Positions 43,278 to 51,143 of a DNA stretch of 64,000 nucleotides are shown one piece after another. Numbering within the stretch: position 1 is the first letter of the stretch; each line of letters begins with the position of its first letter. The notes beneath the pieces are model-generated. The model did no database searches. It was not told where the DNA came from and was given only the letters and a program-made list of their open reading frames with translations. Both the position numbers and the translations under genes were made by a program. This DNA is from Sanguibacter hominis ATCC BAA-789 (GTDB lineage: Bacteria > Actinomycetota > Actinomycetes > Actinomycetales > Cellulomonadaceae): positions 1,054,001-1,118,000 of the forward strand of contig NZ_JAAXOW010000001.1 of NCBI RefSeq assembly GCF_012396185.1, read 5' to 3'.

Positions 43278-43617
43278 GCCCCTGATTCTTCCAGGGGCAC
43301 CGCGCCGCGTCTCCGAGCGGGAAAGTTCGGCCGTCCGCACTTTCCGGGGCCCGACGCCGACGCGCGGCGAGGTGTCGCTGCCACCGCCGCCGAGCCGCGT
43401 CGCTCTGTCGCCGCACCCTCCGCCGTCCGACGGGCGTTCCGCGTCGCTGCCCACCTCTGCCGAGGTAGGGCCTTCCTCGCCAGACAGCCCCCTGCATGGC
43501 CCTACCTCGCGCGCATGGCCCTACCTCAGGCGCATGGCCCTACCTCGCGCGCTGGGCCCTACCTCAAGCGCAGGGCGGGAGCTGGCTCGCGGAGGAGGTC
43601 CGACGTGGTGGATCCGG
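43278..43617. repeat. Gene-free stretch with an array of 19-bp tandem repeats
   Basis: The largest gap in the window (340 nt), between the VIT1 start and the acetyltransferase stop, both on the minus strand. At 43494-43569 four contiguous 19-nt units share the core GGCCCTACCTC (43498, 43517, 43536, 43555), and one inverted copy, GAGGTAGGGCC, lies at 43472-43482. The copies can pair into hairpins. The rest of the gap shows no clear coding frame. Function unknown; a termination/regulatory array is the best guess. Confidence 0.85.
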
Positions 43618-44193
43618 TCAGGCGTCCGGGTCGAGGTGCTTGATGACGCGCGCCGGGTTGCCGACGGCGACGACGTTCGCCGGCAGGTCCTTCGTCACGA
43701 CCGCCCCAGCCCCGACGACCGTGTTCTCGCCGATCGTCACGCCCGGGCACACCACGACCCCGCCGCCGAGCCAGACGTTGTCGCCGATGACGATCGGCTT
43801 CGCGGCCTCCCACTTGTCACGGCGGGGCCCCGGCTCGGTGGGGTGCGTCGGGGTGAGGAGCTGGACGTGGGTCCCGATGAGGACGTCGTCGCCGATCGTG
43901 ATGGGTGCGACGTCAAGCGCCGTCAGCCCGAAGTTCGCGAAGCAGCGCGCACCGATCGTGATGTTCGTGCCGTAGTCGACGTAGAACGGCGGCCGGATCT
44001 CGGAGCCCTCACCGAACGCGCCGAGCATCTGCTCGAGGAGGCTGCGGCGCAGCGGCCCCTGCCGGACCGACGTCGCGTTGAACGCGTCCATCAGGTCGAG
44101 CGCCTGGGCGGACGCCTCGGCAAGCTCGGGGTCGTCAGCGATGTACGGGTCTCCGGCGAGCATGCGCTCGCGCATCGATCGGGTGTCAGTCAT
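43618..44193 (-). CDS. Maltose/galactoside O-acetyltransferase family protein
   Basis: 191-residue left-handed beta-helix acetyltransferase (hexapeptide repeats ITIGARCFANFG, PITIGDDVLIGTHV, IVIGDNVWLGGGVVVCPGVTIGENTVVGAGAVV). The N-terminal helical MAC domain (MRERMLAGDPYIADDPEL) identifies the maltose/galactoside/NodL acetyltransferase group, which uses acetyl-CoA to modify sugars. ATG at 44193 lies 6 nt after TATGGT on the minus strand. Divergent from moeB with only 76 nt between. Confidence 0.93.
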   Translation of the reverse strand: MTDTRSMRERMLAGDPYIADDPELAEASAQALDLMDAFNATSVRQGPLRRSLLEQMLGAFGEGSEIRPPFYVDYGTNITIGARCFANFGLTALDVAPITIGDDVLIGTHVQLLTPTHPTEPGPRRDKWEAAKPIVIGDNVWLGGGVVVCPGVTIGENTVVGAGAVVTKDLPANVVAVGNPARVIKHLDPDA

Positions 44194-44199
44194 GCGGCG

Positions 44200-44205
44200 A
44201 CCATA
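44200..44205 (-). promoter_or_regulatory. -10 box, leaderless acetyltransferase promoter
   Basis: TATGGT on the minus strand, 6 nt before the ATG at 44193. Confidence 0.55.
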
Positions 44206-44257
44206 GCCCGCCGTCCGACCGCGACCACGAGAGCCGTCGAGGGCGCGAGGCCGCCGG

Positions 44258-44263
44258 TAGGTT
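44258..44263 (+). promoter_or_regulatory. -10 box, leaderless moeB promoter
   Basis: TAGGTT, 6 nt before the ATG at 44270; the spacer is six guanines. Confidence 0.55.
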
Positions 44264-44269
44264 GGGGGG

Positions 44270-45481
44270 ATGCTGGCACCCCTGGTCGCGGTCGGGCCGC
44301 CGCTCACGCCCGACGACGTCGAGCGCTTCTCCCGGCACCTCCTCCTCGCGGGGTTCGGCGAGGAGGCGCAGCGGCGCGTCCGCAACGCGCGCGTGTGCGT
44401 GCTCGGCGCGGGCGGCCTCGGCTCCCCGGCGATCTCGTACCTGGTCGCGGCGGGCGTCGGGACGCTCGGCGTCGTGGACGACGACGTCGTCGCTCTCTCC
44501 AACCTCCAGCGTCAGGTGCTGCACCGCACCGAGGACGTCGGGACGCTCAAGACGCGCTCGGCCGCGCGGGCGGCGCGGGCGCTCGACCCGGGGGTCGACG
44601 TCGTGCTCCACGACGTGCGGCTGACCGAGGCGAACGCCGACGAGATCCTGCGCGGCTACGACCTCGTCCTCGACGGGACGGACAACTTCGACACCCGCTA
44701 TCTCGTCTCCGACGCGTGCGCGCGCCTCGGGCTGCCCGTCGTGTGGGCGTCCGTGCTGCAGATGGACGCGCAGGTCTCCGTGTTCTGGGCGGACGCGCCC
44801 GACGGCCGCGGCGTCACCCTCCGCGACCTGTTCCCCGAGCCGCCCGCGCCGGGGAGCGTGCCGTCGTGCTCGCAGGCCGGCGTGCTCGGGGCGATGTGCG
44901 GGCAGGTCGGGTCCCTCATGGCGACCGAGGCGATCAAGCTCGTCGCCGGCGTCGGCGACGTCCTGCTCGGTCGTGTCCTCGTGATCGACGCGCTGCGGTC
45001 GCGCTGGACCGAGGTGCCGCTGGTCGCCGCGCACGGCCCCCGGACCGACAGCCACGGGTCCCACGGCGCGGTGACCAGCGGCGCAACCAGCGGCGCCGGG
45101 TCCGGCAACCCAGGGTCGGGTCAGAGCGTCACCTCGGCCACCGACCTGCCCGCGGCGGCCACCGTTCTGCCCGACGAGATCACGGCGCGCGAGCTGCGTC
45201 GTCGGCTCGACGCGCGCGAGGCGGGAGAGGACGACGTCGTCGTCGTCGACGTGCGCACCACCCAGGAGCGCGACATCCGCACGATCCCGGGCTCGGTGCA
45301 CGTCCCGCTCGACGTGCTCCTCACCGCCGACGGGCGGGCGCTGGTCCCGCGAGACCGCGACGTCGTCCTGTTCTGCGCGGTCGGCGGTCGGTCCGCGCAA
45401 GCCCTGACGCTGCTGCGCGCGGCGGGCTGGACGCGCGTCGCGCACCTCCCCGGCGGCATGACGGTCTGGCCGGAGGCCTGA
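44270..45481 (+). CDS. moeB: Molybdopterin-synthase adenylyltransferase/sulfurtransferase (MoeZ type)
   Basis: 403 residues: an E1-like ThiF/MoeB domain (residues 12-265, VCVLGAGGLGSPAISYLVAAGVG, SNLQRQVLHRTEDVG) and a C-terminal rhodanese (about 300-400) with the active-site FCAVGGRS. It adenylates the C-terminal glycine of MoaD and supplies sulfur from the rhodanese cysteine. The zinc pair CxxC of E. coli MoeB is replaced by the MoeZ-type CSQAGVLGAMC, normal for actinobacteria. The two domains are joined by a Gly/Ser-rich linker of about 30 residues. ATG at 44270 is 6 nt after TAGGTT. Confidence 0.93.
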   Translation: MLAPLVAVGPPLTPDDVERFSRHLLLAGFGEEAQRRVRNARVCVLGAGGLGSPAISYLVAAGVGTLGVVDDDVVALSNLQRQVLHRTEDVGTLKTRSAARAARALDPGVDVVLHDVRLTEANADEILRGYDLVLDGTDNFDTRYLVSDACARLGLPVVWASVLQMDAQVSVFWADAPDGRGVTLRDLFPEPPAPGSVPSCSQAGVLGAMCGQVGSLMATEAIKLVAGVGDVLLGRVLVIDALRSRWTEVPLVAAHGPRTDSHGSHGAVTSGATSGAGSGNPGSGQSVTSATDLPAAATVLPDEITARELRRRLDAREAGEDDVVVVDVRTTQERDIRTIPGSVHVPLDVLLTADGRALVPRDRDVVLFCAVGGRSAQALTLLRAAGWTRVAHLPGGMTVWPEA

Positions 45482-45548
45482 CGCCCCTGTCGACGTCGTG
45501 ACCTAGAGCGCGACGTCGCGCACTCTGGCGCGCCGGGTGCAGGGCCGT

Positions 45549-45615
45549 GAGTCCGTCAGTCCCGGGCCGAGTCCGTCGGTCGCAGCTGACGGACTCAGCC
45601 GGAGGTGACGGACTC
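45549..45615. repeat. Cluster of four 9-bp repeats between moeB and moeA
   Basis: GAGTCCGTC at 45549 and 45569 and its reverse complement GACGGACTC at 45588 and 45607, start-to-start spacing 20, 19 and 19 nt. Any forward copy can pair with an inverted copy, so it is probably a terminator for moeB or a regulatory array for moeA. Confidence 0.8.
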
Positions 45616-45698
45616 GCCGGCGGGCAGGCGCCAGCCGCACCGCCTCGTCCACCGTGGGCCGCCGTGGGCCACCACGACCGTGGCCCATCTCGCGCGGC

Positions 45699-45704
45699 TA
45701 GATT
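45699..45704 (+). promoter_or_regulatory. -10 box, leaderless moeA promoter
   Basis: TAGATT, 6 nt before the GTG at 45711. Confidence 0.55.
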
Positions 45705-45710
45705 GGGGTC

Positions 45711-46964
45711 GTGCCTGCTGCCCTCGTCCCTGTCGCCGACCATGTCGCGCAGGTGCTCACGCTCGCGGACGGCCGCACGCCAGCCGTCGAGACTGTCGCG
45801 CTCGACGACGCGCCGGGCCGTGTCCTTGCCGCCGACCTGCTCGCGCGCGTCGCCGTGCCGCCGTTCGACAACTCGGCGATGGACGGCTTCGCGGTCCGGC
45901 GGGCGGACCTGCTGACCGCGACCGCGCAGGCTCCGAGGGCTCTCGACGTCGTCGCGGACCTTCCCGCGGGGAGCGCGGCCCAGCCGCACGTCGGGCCCGG
46001 CCAGGCGGCGCGCATCATGACGGGCGCGCCGGTCCCGCCGGGTGCGGACGCGGTCGTGCCGGTCGAGCTGACGGTCACCGGCACGTTCGCCGGGGGCGGT
46101 GACACGGTCCGCGTGGAGGTCGTCGCGGCACCCGCGGAGGGTGCGCACGTGCGGCGCGCAGCCGACGACGTCGCGCCAGGGGACGTCGTGATCGTCGCCG
46201 GGATGCGGCTCACGGCACGGCACGCGTCGGCTGCGGCGTCGGTCGGGTACGCGACGCTCGACGTCGTCCGTCGCCCGCGCGTGCACGTCCTGTCGACGGG
46301 CGCCGAGCTGCGTGCGCCGGGCGAGCCGCTCGAGCACGGTCAGATCCCGGACTCGAACTCGACGCTCCTCGCGGGCCTCGCGCGTGCGGCCGGTGCGGAC
46401 GTGCACCGCGTGGGCGCGGTCGCGGACGACCCGGCGGCGCTGCGCGCCGTTCTCGAGACGGCTGCGGCGGACGCGGACCTGATCGTCACCTCGGGCGGGG
46501 TGAGCGCGGGCGCGCACGACGTCGTCAAGGAGCTGCTCTCCGCCCCCGGTCCTGACGGTGCGCCGGCAGTGACGTTCACGAAGGTCGCGATGCAGCCGGG
46601 CAAGCCGCAGGGCTACGGTCGCGTGCACGGCACCCCGATCGTGACGTTGCCGGGCAACCCGGTGAGCGTGTTCGTGTCGTTCGAGGTGGTCGTGCGGCCG
46701 CTGCTGCGCGCACTGCTCGGCCAGGAACCGCACGCCCCCGCACGTCACGTCGTCGCGGCGACCGGCTGGCGCAGCCCGGCGGGCCGCACCCAGCACGTAC
46801 CTGTCGTCGTCGACGACGACGGTGTCCGCCCCGCGACGTCGGGCGGCTCCGGCTCGCACCTCGTCGCGTCCCTCGCCCTCGCCGAGGCGCTCGCCGTCGT
46901 CCCAGCGGACGTCGACGAGGTGCGTCCCGGCGACGTCCTCACCCTCCTGGAGATCGACCGATGA
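45711..46964 (+). CDS. moeA: Molybdopterin molybdotransferase
   Basis: 417 residues of the MoeA/Glp family, inserting molybdate into adenylated molybdopterin. It starts with the domain containing PPFDNSAMDGFAVR, followed by the barrel domain with IMTGAPVPPGADAVVPVE, and the MoCF-binding domain with VTSGGVSAGAHDVVKE, LPGNPVSVFVSFE and the C-terminal beta domain. All signature regions are intact. GTG start at 45711 has a TAGATT box 6 nt upstream. Its stop overlaps moaC by 4 nt. Confidence 0.95.
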   Translation: MPAALVPVADHVAQVLTLADGRTPAVETVALDDAPGRVLAADLLARVAVPPFDNSAMDGFAVRRADLLTATAQAPRALDVVADLPAGSAAQPHVGPGQAARIMTGAPVPPGADAVVPVELTVTGTFAGGGDTVRVEVVAAPAEGAHVRRAADDVAPGDVVIVAGMRLTARHASAAASVGYATLDVVRRPRVHVLSTGAELRAPGEPLEHGQIPDSNSTLLAGLARAAGADVHRVGAVADDPAALRAVLETAAADADLIVTSGGVSAGAHDVVKELLSAPGPDGAPAVTFTKVAMQPGKPQGYGRVHGTPIVTLPGNPVSVFVSFEVVVRPLLRALLGQEPHAPARHVVAATGWRSPAGRTQHVPVVVDDDGVRPATSGGSGSHLVASLALAEALAVVPADVDEVRPGDVLTLLEIDR

Positions 46965-47434
46965 GCAGCTTCACGCACCTCGACCAGTCCGGCCACGCGC
47001 GCATGGTGGACGTCACCGAGAAGGTGCCGACCGTCCGCTCGGCGACAGCGCGCGGCCGAGTCGTGTGCACGCCCGCAGTTGTGGCGGCGCTGCGCGACGG
47101 CTCGACGCCGAAGGGTGACGTCCTGGCGGTCGCGCGCATCGCGGGGATCGCGGGCGCGAAGCGGACGGCGGAGCTGTTGCCGCTCGCGCACGTCATCGGG
47201 GTGCACGGCGCGGTCGTGGACCTCGAGGTGACGGACGACGGCGTCGCGATCGTCGCGACCGTCCGCACCGCCGACCGCACGGGGGTGGAGATGGAGGCGC
47301 TGACCGCGGTGAGCGTCGCAGCTCTCGCGGTCGTCGACATGGTCAAGGGCATGGACAAGTCGGTGCACATCGCTGACGTGCAACTCGTCGCGAAGACGGG
47401 CGGCAAGTCCGGCGACTGGCACCGCGAGGACTGA
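46961..47434 (+). CDS. moaC: Cyclic pyranopterin monophosphate synthase accessory protein
   Basis: 157-residue MoaC, which acts after MoaA to form cyclic pyranopterin monophosphate from the GTP-derived intermediate. The N-terminal MVDVTEKVPTVRSATARG and the active-site segment LLPLAHVIGVHGAVVDLE, plus KGMDKSVHI near the C-terminus, are typical. The GMD segment carries the catalytic lysine neighbourhood. Coupled to moeA by ATGA and followed 1 nt later by mobA. Confidence 0.95.
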   Translation: MSSFTHLDQSGHARMVDVTEKVPTVRSATARGRVVCTPAVVAALRDGSTPKGDVLAVARIAGIAGAKRTAELLPLAHVIGVHGAVVDLEVTDDGVAIVATVRTADRTGVEMEALTAVSVAALAVVDMVKGMDKSVHIADVQLVAKTGGKSGDWHRED

Positions 47435-47435
47435 C

Positions 47436-48128
47436 GTGACCGTCCCGCCCGTGTCCGTGCTCGACGCGGTCGTGCTCGCGGGCGGTCGGGCGCGGCGGCT
47501 CGACGGCGCGGCGAAGCCGCACGTCCTGCTCGACGGGCGTGAGCTGCTCGCGCACGTCCTCGACGGCCTCGCGGCGTCGGGGCTCGTCCGGCGGGTCGCG
47601 GTCGTGGGGCCGCCCGACGTCGCCGTGCCGTCTCCCGTGCCGCTCGTCCAGGTGCAGGAGGATCCGCCGTTCGGCGGGCCGGTCGCCGGGATCGCCGCGG
47701 GGCTCGCGGTGCTCGACACCGCCGGGCCCGCCCGCGCACCGCAGGGCACGCCGCTGCGTGCCGACGCCGCGCGGAGCGTCGGCGACCTGGTCGCGGTCGT
47801 CGCGTGCGACGTCCCCGGGGGTGCGCGGTTGCTGCCCGCGCTCGTCGACGCGCTGCAGGGGGCTCCGGCCGCGGACGGGGCGTGCGCGCGGGCTGAGGGG
47901 CGGGACCAGTGGCTGCTCGCCGTCTACCGCCGCGCCGCGCTCGCCGACGCGCTCGGCGCGCTCGCCACGGAGCGCGGCGAGCTCACGGGGGCGAGCGTGC
48001 GCGGGCTCGTCGGTGGCTTCGACCTCGTCCGGGTCGACGACGTCACGGGCGCGAGCGCCGACGTCGACACGTGGGCTGACCTCGACGCGCTGCACCGGCC
48101 GTCCGACAAGCGGCGTCCGTCCGACTAG
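47436..48128 (+). CDS. mobA: Molybdenum cofactor guanylyltransferase
   Basis: 230-residue nucleotidyltransferase that adds GMP to Mo-molybdopterin. N-terminal motif VVLAGGRARRLDGAAKPHVLLDGRELL is a typical GTP-binding loop of MobA, and DLVAVVACDVPGGARLL resembles the metal-binding part. The C-terminus ends in a short direct repeat (RPSDKRRPSD), unusual for the family. GTG start at 47436 follows moaC directly. Alternative reading as a related MobA-like cytidylyltransferase cannot be excluded. Confidence 0.88.
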   Translation: MTVPPVSVLDAVVLAGGRARRLDGAAKPHVLLDGRELLAHVLDGLAASGLVRRVAVVGPPDVAVPSPVPLVQVQEDPPFGGPVAGIAAGLAVLDTAGPARAPQGTPLRADAARSVGDLVAVVACDVPGGARLLPALVDALQGAPAADGACARAEGRDQWLLAVYRRAALADALGALATERGELTGASVRGLVGGFDLVRVDDVTGASADVDTWADLDALHRPSDKRRPSD

Positions 48129-48235
48129 CCGGGACGGCCGACCAGCTGCGGGCGGCCGACGTCCGGGAAGGGCCGTGCGTGCCTGCAGGTGGAAGGATGG
48201 TGGGCACACGATGGCCCTGACAACGAGGTGATCCC

Positions 48236-48565
48236 ATGAGCCCGTCCGACAACATCGATGTCCGTGTCACCCTCGTTGAGTGGATGGCCGCGCTCGAGCG
48301 AGAGCTCGGCGTGTCCTTCGGCGAGGTCGACATCGACGCCCTCCTCGACGCCACGCGCGTCGCGGCGCACGGCGTCGCACGTCCGGCGGGGCCGCTGACG
48401 ACGTTCGCGATCGGTTTCGCGGCGGGTCTCTCGACGGGGATCGCGACGGACTCGTCGGCGGGCGAGCCTGACACGACGGCCGCGGTGCGTGAGCTCTCGA
48501 CGAAGGCGTCAGCACTCGTCTCGTCCTGGCGGCCCGAGGCCGCAGGCACCGCCGGGGATTCCTGA
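48236..48565 (+). CDS. DUF6457 family protein
   Basis: 109-residue acidic soluble protein beginning MSPSDNIDVRVTLVEWMAALERELGV and matching the DUF6457 family, which is found with mobA/moa genes in actinobacteria. No catalytic motif; a link to molybdenum cofactor maturation is inferred only from conserved neighbourhood. ATG at 48236 has GAGGTG six bases upstream; its stop shares one base with the moaD start (TGATG). Confidence 0.82.
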   Translation: MSPSDNIDVRVTLVEWMAALERELGVSFGEVDIDALLDATRVAAHGVARPAGPLTTFAIGFAAGLSTGIATDSSAGEPDTTAAVRELSTKASALVSSWRPEAAGTAGDS

Positions 48566-48798
48566 TGGCGCAGGTCAGGCTGTTCGCCGGTGCCGCTGAG
48601 GCCGCGGGAGCGGCGGAGCTGACGGTCGACGCGCCGACGGTGGGCGCGCTGCGCGCCGCCCTGGGCGGGGTGGCGCGGCTCGGGACGGTCCTGGACCGGT
48701 GCGCGCTGCTCGTCGACGGGCGGCGCGCGTCCGACGACGCCGAGCCGGTGCCGGCGTCCGCGACGGTCGACGTCCTGCCGCCCTTCGCGGGCGGCTGA
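48565..48798 (+). CDS. moaD: Molybdopterin synthase small subunit
   Basis: 77-residue ubiquitin-fold sulfur carrier ending in Gly-Gly (LPPFAGG), the form needed for adenylation by the MoeB product and thiocarboxylation. With MoaE it makes molybdopterin synthase. It is small but intact. Start ATG at 48565 overlaps the DUF6457 stop by one base, implying reinitiation. Confidence 0.92.
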   Translation: MAQVRLFAGAAEAAGAAELTVDAPTVGALRAALGGVARLGTVLDRCALLVDGRRASDDAEPVPASATVDVLPPFAGG

Positions 48799-48828
48799 GC
48801 GAGCCGCCCGAGTCCTGGGACGTCCTCC

Positions 48829-48896
48829 GAGGTCGTGAGTCTCGACCCGAGGTCGTGAGCTCTGGCTCACGACCTGGGTGCAGAAGTCACGACCTC
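48829..48896. repeat. Cluster of four 9-11-bp repeats between moaD and moaA
   Basis: AGGTCGTGA at 48830 and 48850, and the reverse complement TCACGACCT at 48867 and 48887, spacing 20, 17 and 20 nt. The middle pair forms an 11-bp stem with a 4-nt loop (48850-48875), so it can serve as a terminator for the convergent moaD and moaA genes. Confidence 0.8.
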
Positions 48897-48921
48897 GAGG
48901 CAGACCCCGCCCGTGACTGGT

Positions 48922-50043
48922 TCAGCCGCCGATCGCGCTCATCGGGCGGTCGGGCTGCTCGAAGCCAGGCTCGCCGATACCGTGCCCGGCCTTCTTCCCG
49001 GCGAGGCACGTGCGCAGGGCCGCGTCGATCGCGTCGTCGTCGGCACCGGAGCGCACGACGGACCGCAGGTCCGTCTCCTCGCGCGCGAACAGGCAGGACC
49101 GCAGGTAGCCGTCGGCGGTGAGGCGCACGCGGTCGCACGACCCGCAGAACGGCGCGGTCACCGACGCGATGACGCCGACGGTCGCGGGGCCGTCGTCGAG
49201 CAGGAACTTCTCCGCGGGCGCTGCACCGCGCTCCCCGACGGGCGTGAGCGTGAACTCGCGCGCGAGCACGTCGAGGATCTCCTGGCCGTCGACCATCTCG
49301 ACGCGGTCCCACACGTGTCCTGCGTCGAGCGGCATCTGCTCGATGAACCGCATCTCGCACCCGCGCTCGACGGCGAACCGGGTGAGCGCGACGATCTCGT
49401 CGTCGTTGACGCCGCGCATCGCGACGGCGTTGAGCTTGACGGGTGCGAGGCCGGCCGCGAGCGCGGCGTCGATCCCCGCGATGACGTCGTCGAGCCGGTC
49501 GCGGCGGGTCAGCGTCGCAAAACGCTCCCGGTCGAGCGTGTCGATCGAGATGTTGACGCGGGCCAGGCCTGCGTCGACGAGCCGCTGCGCGACGCGCGGC
49601 AGCGCGAGCCCGTTCGTCGTGAGGGAGAGCTCGACGGGCGTGCCTGCGTCGGGCGCGTCGTCGGGAGCGCGCAGCTCGGCGAGGGCGGCGACGACGTCGA
49701 CGACGTCAGGCCGCAGGAGCGGCTCGCCGCCCGTCAGCCGGATCTCGCGGACCCCTGCGGCGACGGCGGCGCGTGCGATCCGCGCCATCTCGGGCGTCGT
49801 GAGCAGCGTGTCCTTCGGCAGCCACGGGACGCCCTCGGCAGGCATGCAGTAGAGGCAGCGCAGGGAGCAGCGGTCGGTGAGCGAGATGCGCAGGTCGCGG
49901 TGCACCCGGCCGAAGCCGTCGACGAGCGCGGGGCGCGCGCCCGCGGTCCGGCGGGGTGCGGCAGGTGCGGGCTCGGGTGCCACGAGGGCGGGCCCGGGCT
50001 CCGGCTCCTGTGGCCGCACGAGCGGCACGGGCAGGAAGGTCAC
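48922..50043 (-). CDS. moaA: GTP 3',8-cyclase
   Basis: 373-residue radical SAM enzyme starting cofactor synthesis from GTP. The radical-SAM cluster motif is DRCSLRCLYC (Cys59, Cys63, Cys66); a second cluster is in the C-terminal CGSCDRVRLTADGYLRSC, and the protein ends in the functionally important Gly-Gly. GTG start at 50043 overlaps the moaE stop by 4 nt. An N-terminal Pro/Ala-rich extension of about 40 residues precedes the core. Third gene of the minus-strand mog-moaE-moaA operon. Confidence 0.95.
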   Translation of the reverse strand: MTFLPVPLVRPQEPEPGPALVAPEPAPAAPRRTAGARPALVDGFGRVHRDLRISLTDRCSLRCLYCMPAEGVPWLPKDTLLTTPEMARIARAAVAAGVREIRLTGGEPLLRPDVVDVVAALAELRAPDDAPDAGTPVELSLTTNGLALPRVAQRLVDAGLARVNISIDTLDRERFATLTRRDRLDDVIAGIDAALAAGLAPVKLNAVAMRGVNDDEIVALTRFAVERGCEMRFIEQMPLDAGHVWDRVEMVDGQEILDVLAREFTLTPVGERGAAPAEKFLLDDGPATVGVIASVTAPFCGSCDRVRLTADGYLRSCLFAREETDLRSVVRSGADDDAIDAALRTCLAGKKAGHGIGEPGFEQPDRPMSAIGG

Positions 50044-50477
50044 AGACCGACCCAGTGGTAGGTGCCGTCCCGCAGGATCTCCCGCTTCCACACGGGCAGC
50101 TCCGCCTTGACCGCCTCGACGAGCGCCTCGCACGTCTCGAACGCGAGCCGGCGGTGCGCTGCGGAGACGGCGGCGACGAGGGCGAGACCGCCGACGTCGA
50201 GCAGGCCGGTGCGGTGGGAGATCGCGACGAGCGTGCCGGGCGCTGCGACGCGGGTGACGACGTCGGCGAGGACCTGCTCGGCGTCGGGGTGCGCGGAGTA
50301 CTCGAGGCTCGTGACCTCGCCGACGACTGACGGGTCGTGGTCGCGGACCTGTCCGATGAACGTCACGACGGCGCCCGCAGCGCTGGCCCGCACGGCCTCG
50401 AGGTGCTCGTCGACGCTCAGCGGGACGTCGGTGACGCGCGCGAGCCGGACGGCGGTCATGCTGGGCGCGGTCGTCAT
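50040..50477 (-). CDS. moaE: Molybdopterin synthase large subunit
   Basis: 145-residue MoaE, the catalytic subunit of molybdopterin synthase that partners MoaD to convert cyclic pyranopterin monophosphate to molybdopterin. Signature regions GAVVTFIGQVRDHD, LEYSAHPDAEQVL, SHRTGLLDVGGLALVAAVSAAHR and the C-terminal lysine-containing PVWKREILRDGTYHWVG are intact. ATG at 50477 overlaps the upstream mog stop by 4 nt. Confidence 0.95.
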   Translation of the reverse strand: MTTAPSMTAVRLARVTDVPLSVDEHLEAVRASAAGAVVTFIGQVRDHDPSVVGEVTSLEYSAHPDAEQVLADVVTRVAAPGTLVAISHRTGLLDVGGLALVAAVSAAHRRLAFETCEALVEAVKAELPVWKREILRDGTYHWVGL

Positions 50478-51001
50478 GCGCCGTCTCCTGTGTGGTCGCC
50501 GCCGTCGAGCTGGTCGAGGAGGTGCGGCAGGAGCGGCGCGAGCAGGTCGAGGCCGTCACGGACGCCGCCCTGCGAGCCGGGAAGGTTCACGACGACGCCG
50601 CGGCGCGTGCCGCCGTCGGGCCCGGGGACGTGCGCGACGCCCGCGAGGCCGCGGGACAGGAGCGCGGCCGGCACGGAGAGGGCGCCGCGGCGGCGCAGCT
50701 CTTCGGCGATGCCAGGGAGCTCGGCGTCGAGCAGGGGGCGCGTTCCCTCGGGTGTCTGGTCGCGGGGCGTCACGCCGGTGCCGCCGGTGGTGATGACGGC
50801 GCGGGCGCCGTCGACGAGCGCGGCCTCGATGCCCTCGCCCACCTGGGCTGCGCCGTCCGGCACGAGAGATGTCGTGACGTGGAAGCCGGAGGCGGTGAGG
50901 ATCTTCGCGGCGAGCGGGCCCGACAGGTCGACCGCGTCCCCGGAGGCGCACCTGTCGGAGACGGTGATGACGTGGACGTGCCAGGCGGCTGCTGGGGTCA
51001 C
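50474..51001 (-). CDS. mog: Molybdopterin adenylyltransferase (Mog/MoaB)
   Basis: 175-residue MoaB/Mog protein that adenylates molybdopterin before metal insertion. MoCF-binding signature VITTGGTGVTPRDQTPEGTRPLLD and VVNLPGSQGGVRDGLDLL are present. GTG at 51001 has AGGAGG six bases upstream, and a TATCGT box on the minus strand (51039-51044) lies about 40 nt before it. First gene of the operon, divergent from modABC. The last 20 residues are acidic and poorly conserved. Confidence 0.93.
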   Translation of the reverse strand: MTPAAAWHVHVITVSDRCASGDAVDLSGPLAAKILTASGFHVTTSLVPDGAAQVGEGIEAALVDGARAVITTGGTGVTPRDQTPEGTRPLLDAELPGIAEELRRRGALSVPAALLSRGLAGVAHVPGPDGGTRRGVVVNLPGSQGGVRDGLDLLAPLLPHLLDQLDGGDHTGDGA

Positions 51002-51035
51002 GTGGCGCCTCCTGGTGACGTGGTCGAGCGTTTCC

Positions 51036-51063
51036 GCAACGATACCGCCGTGAAAATCGTCGC
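51036..51063. promoter_or_regulatory. Inverted repeat over the mog promoter
   Basis: GCaACGAT and ATCGTcGC arms (51036-51043 and 51056-51063) enclose and overlap TATCGT, the likely -10 box of mog on the minus strand. It may bind a molybdenum-responsive regulator; none is encoded nearby. Confidence 0.4.
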
Positions 51064-51127
51064 GCGGCACGAGTCCATGCACTGCGCACGGCCCCGCACG
51101 CGCTTCGGCCTTGCGCACGTCCGGGCC

Positions 51128-51133
51128 TAGGAT
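51128..51133 (+). promoter_or_regulatory. -10 box of the modABC operon
   Basis: TAGGAT, 54 nt before modA and 10 nt before a short upstream frame. Confidence 0.5.
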
Positions 51134-51143
51134 CGCTCCCATC

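Noticed and set aside
43494-43569. CRISPR array
   Set aside because: The 19-nt units are contiguous with no spacers, too short for CRISPR repeats, and no cas genes are nearby.
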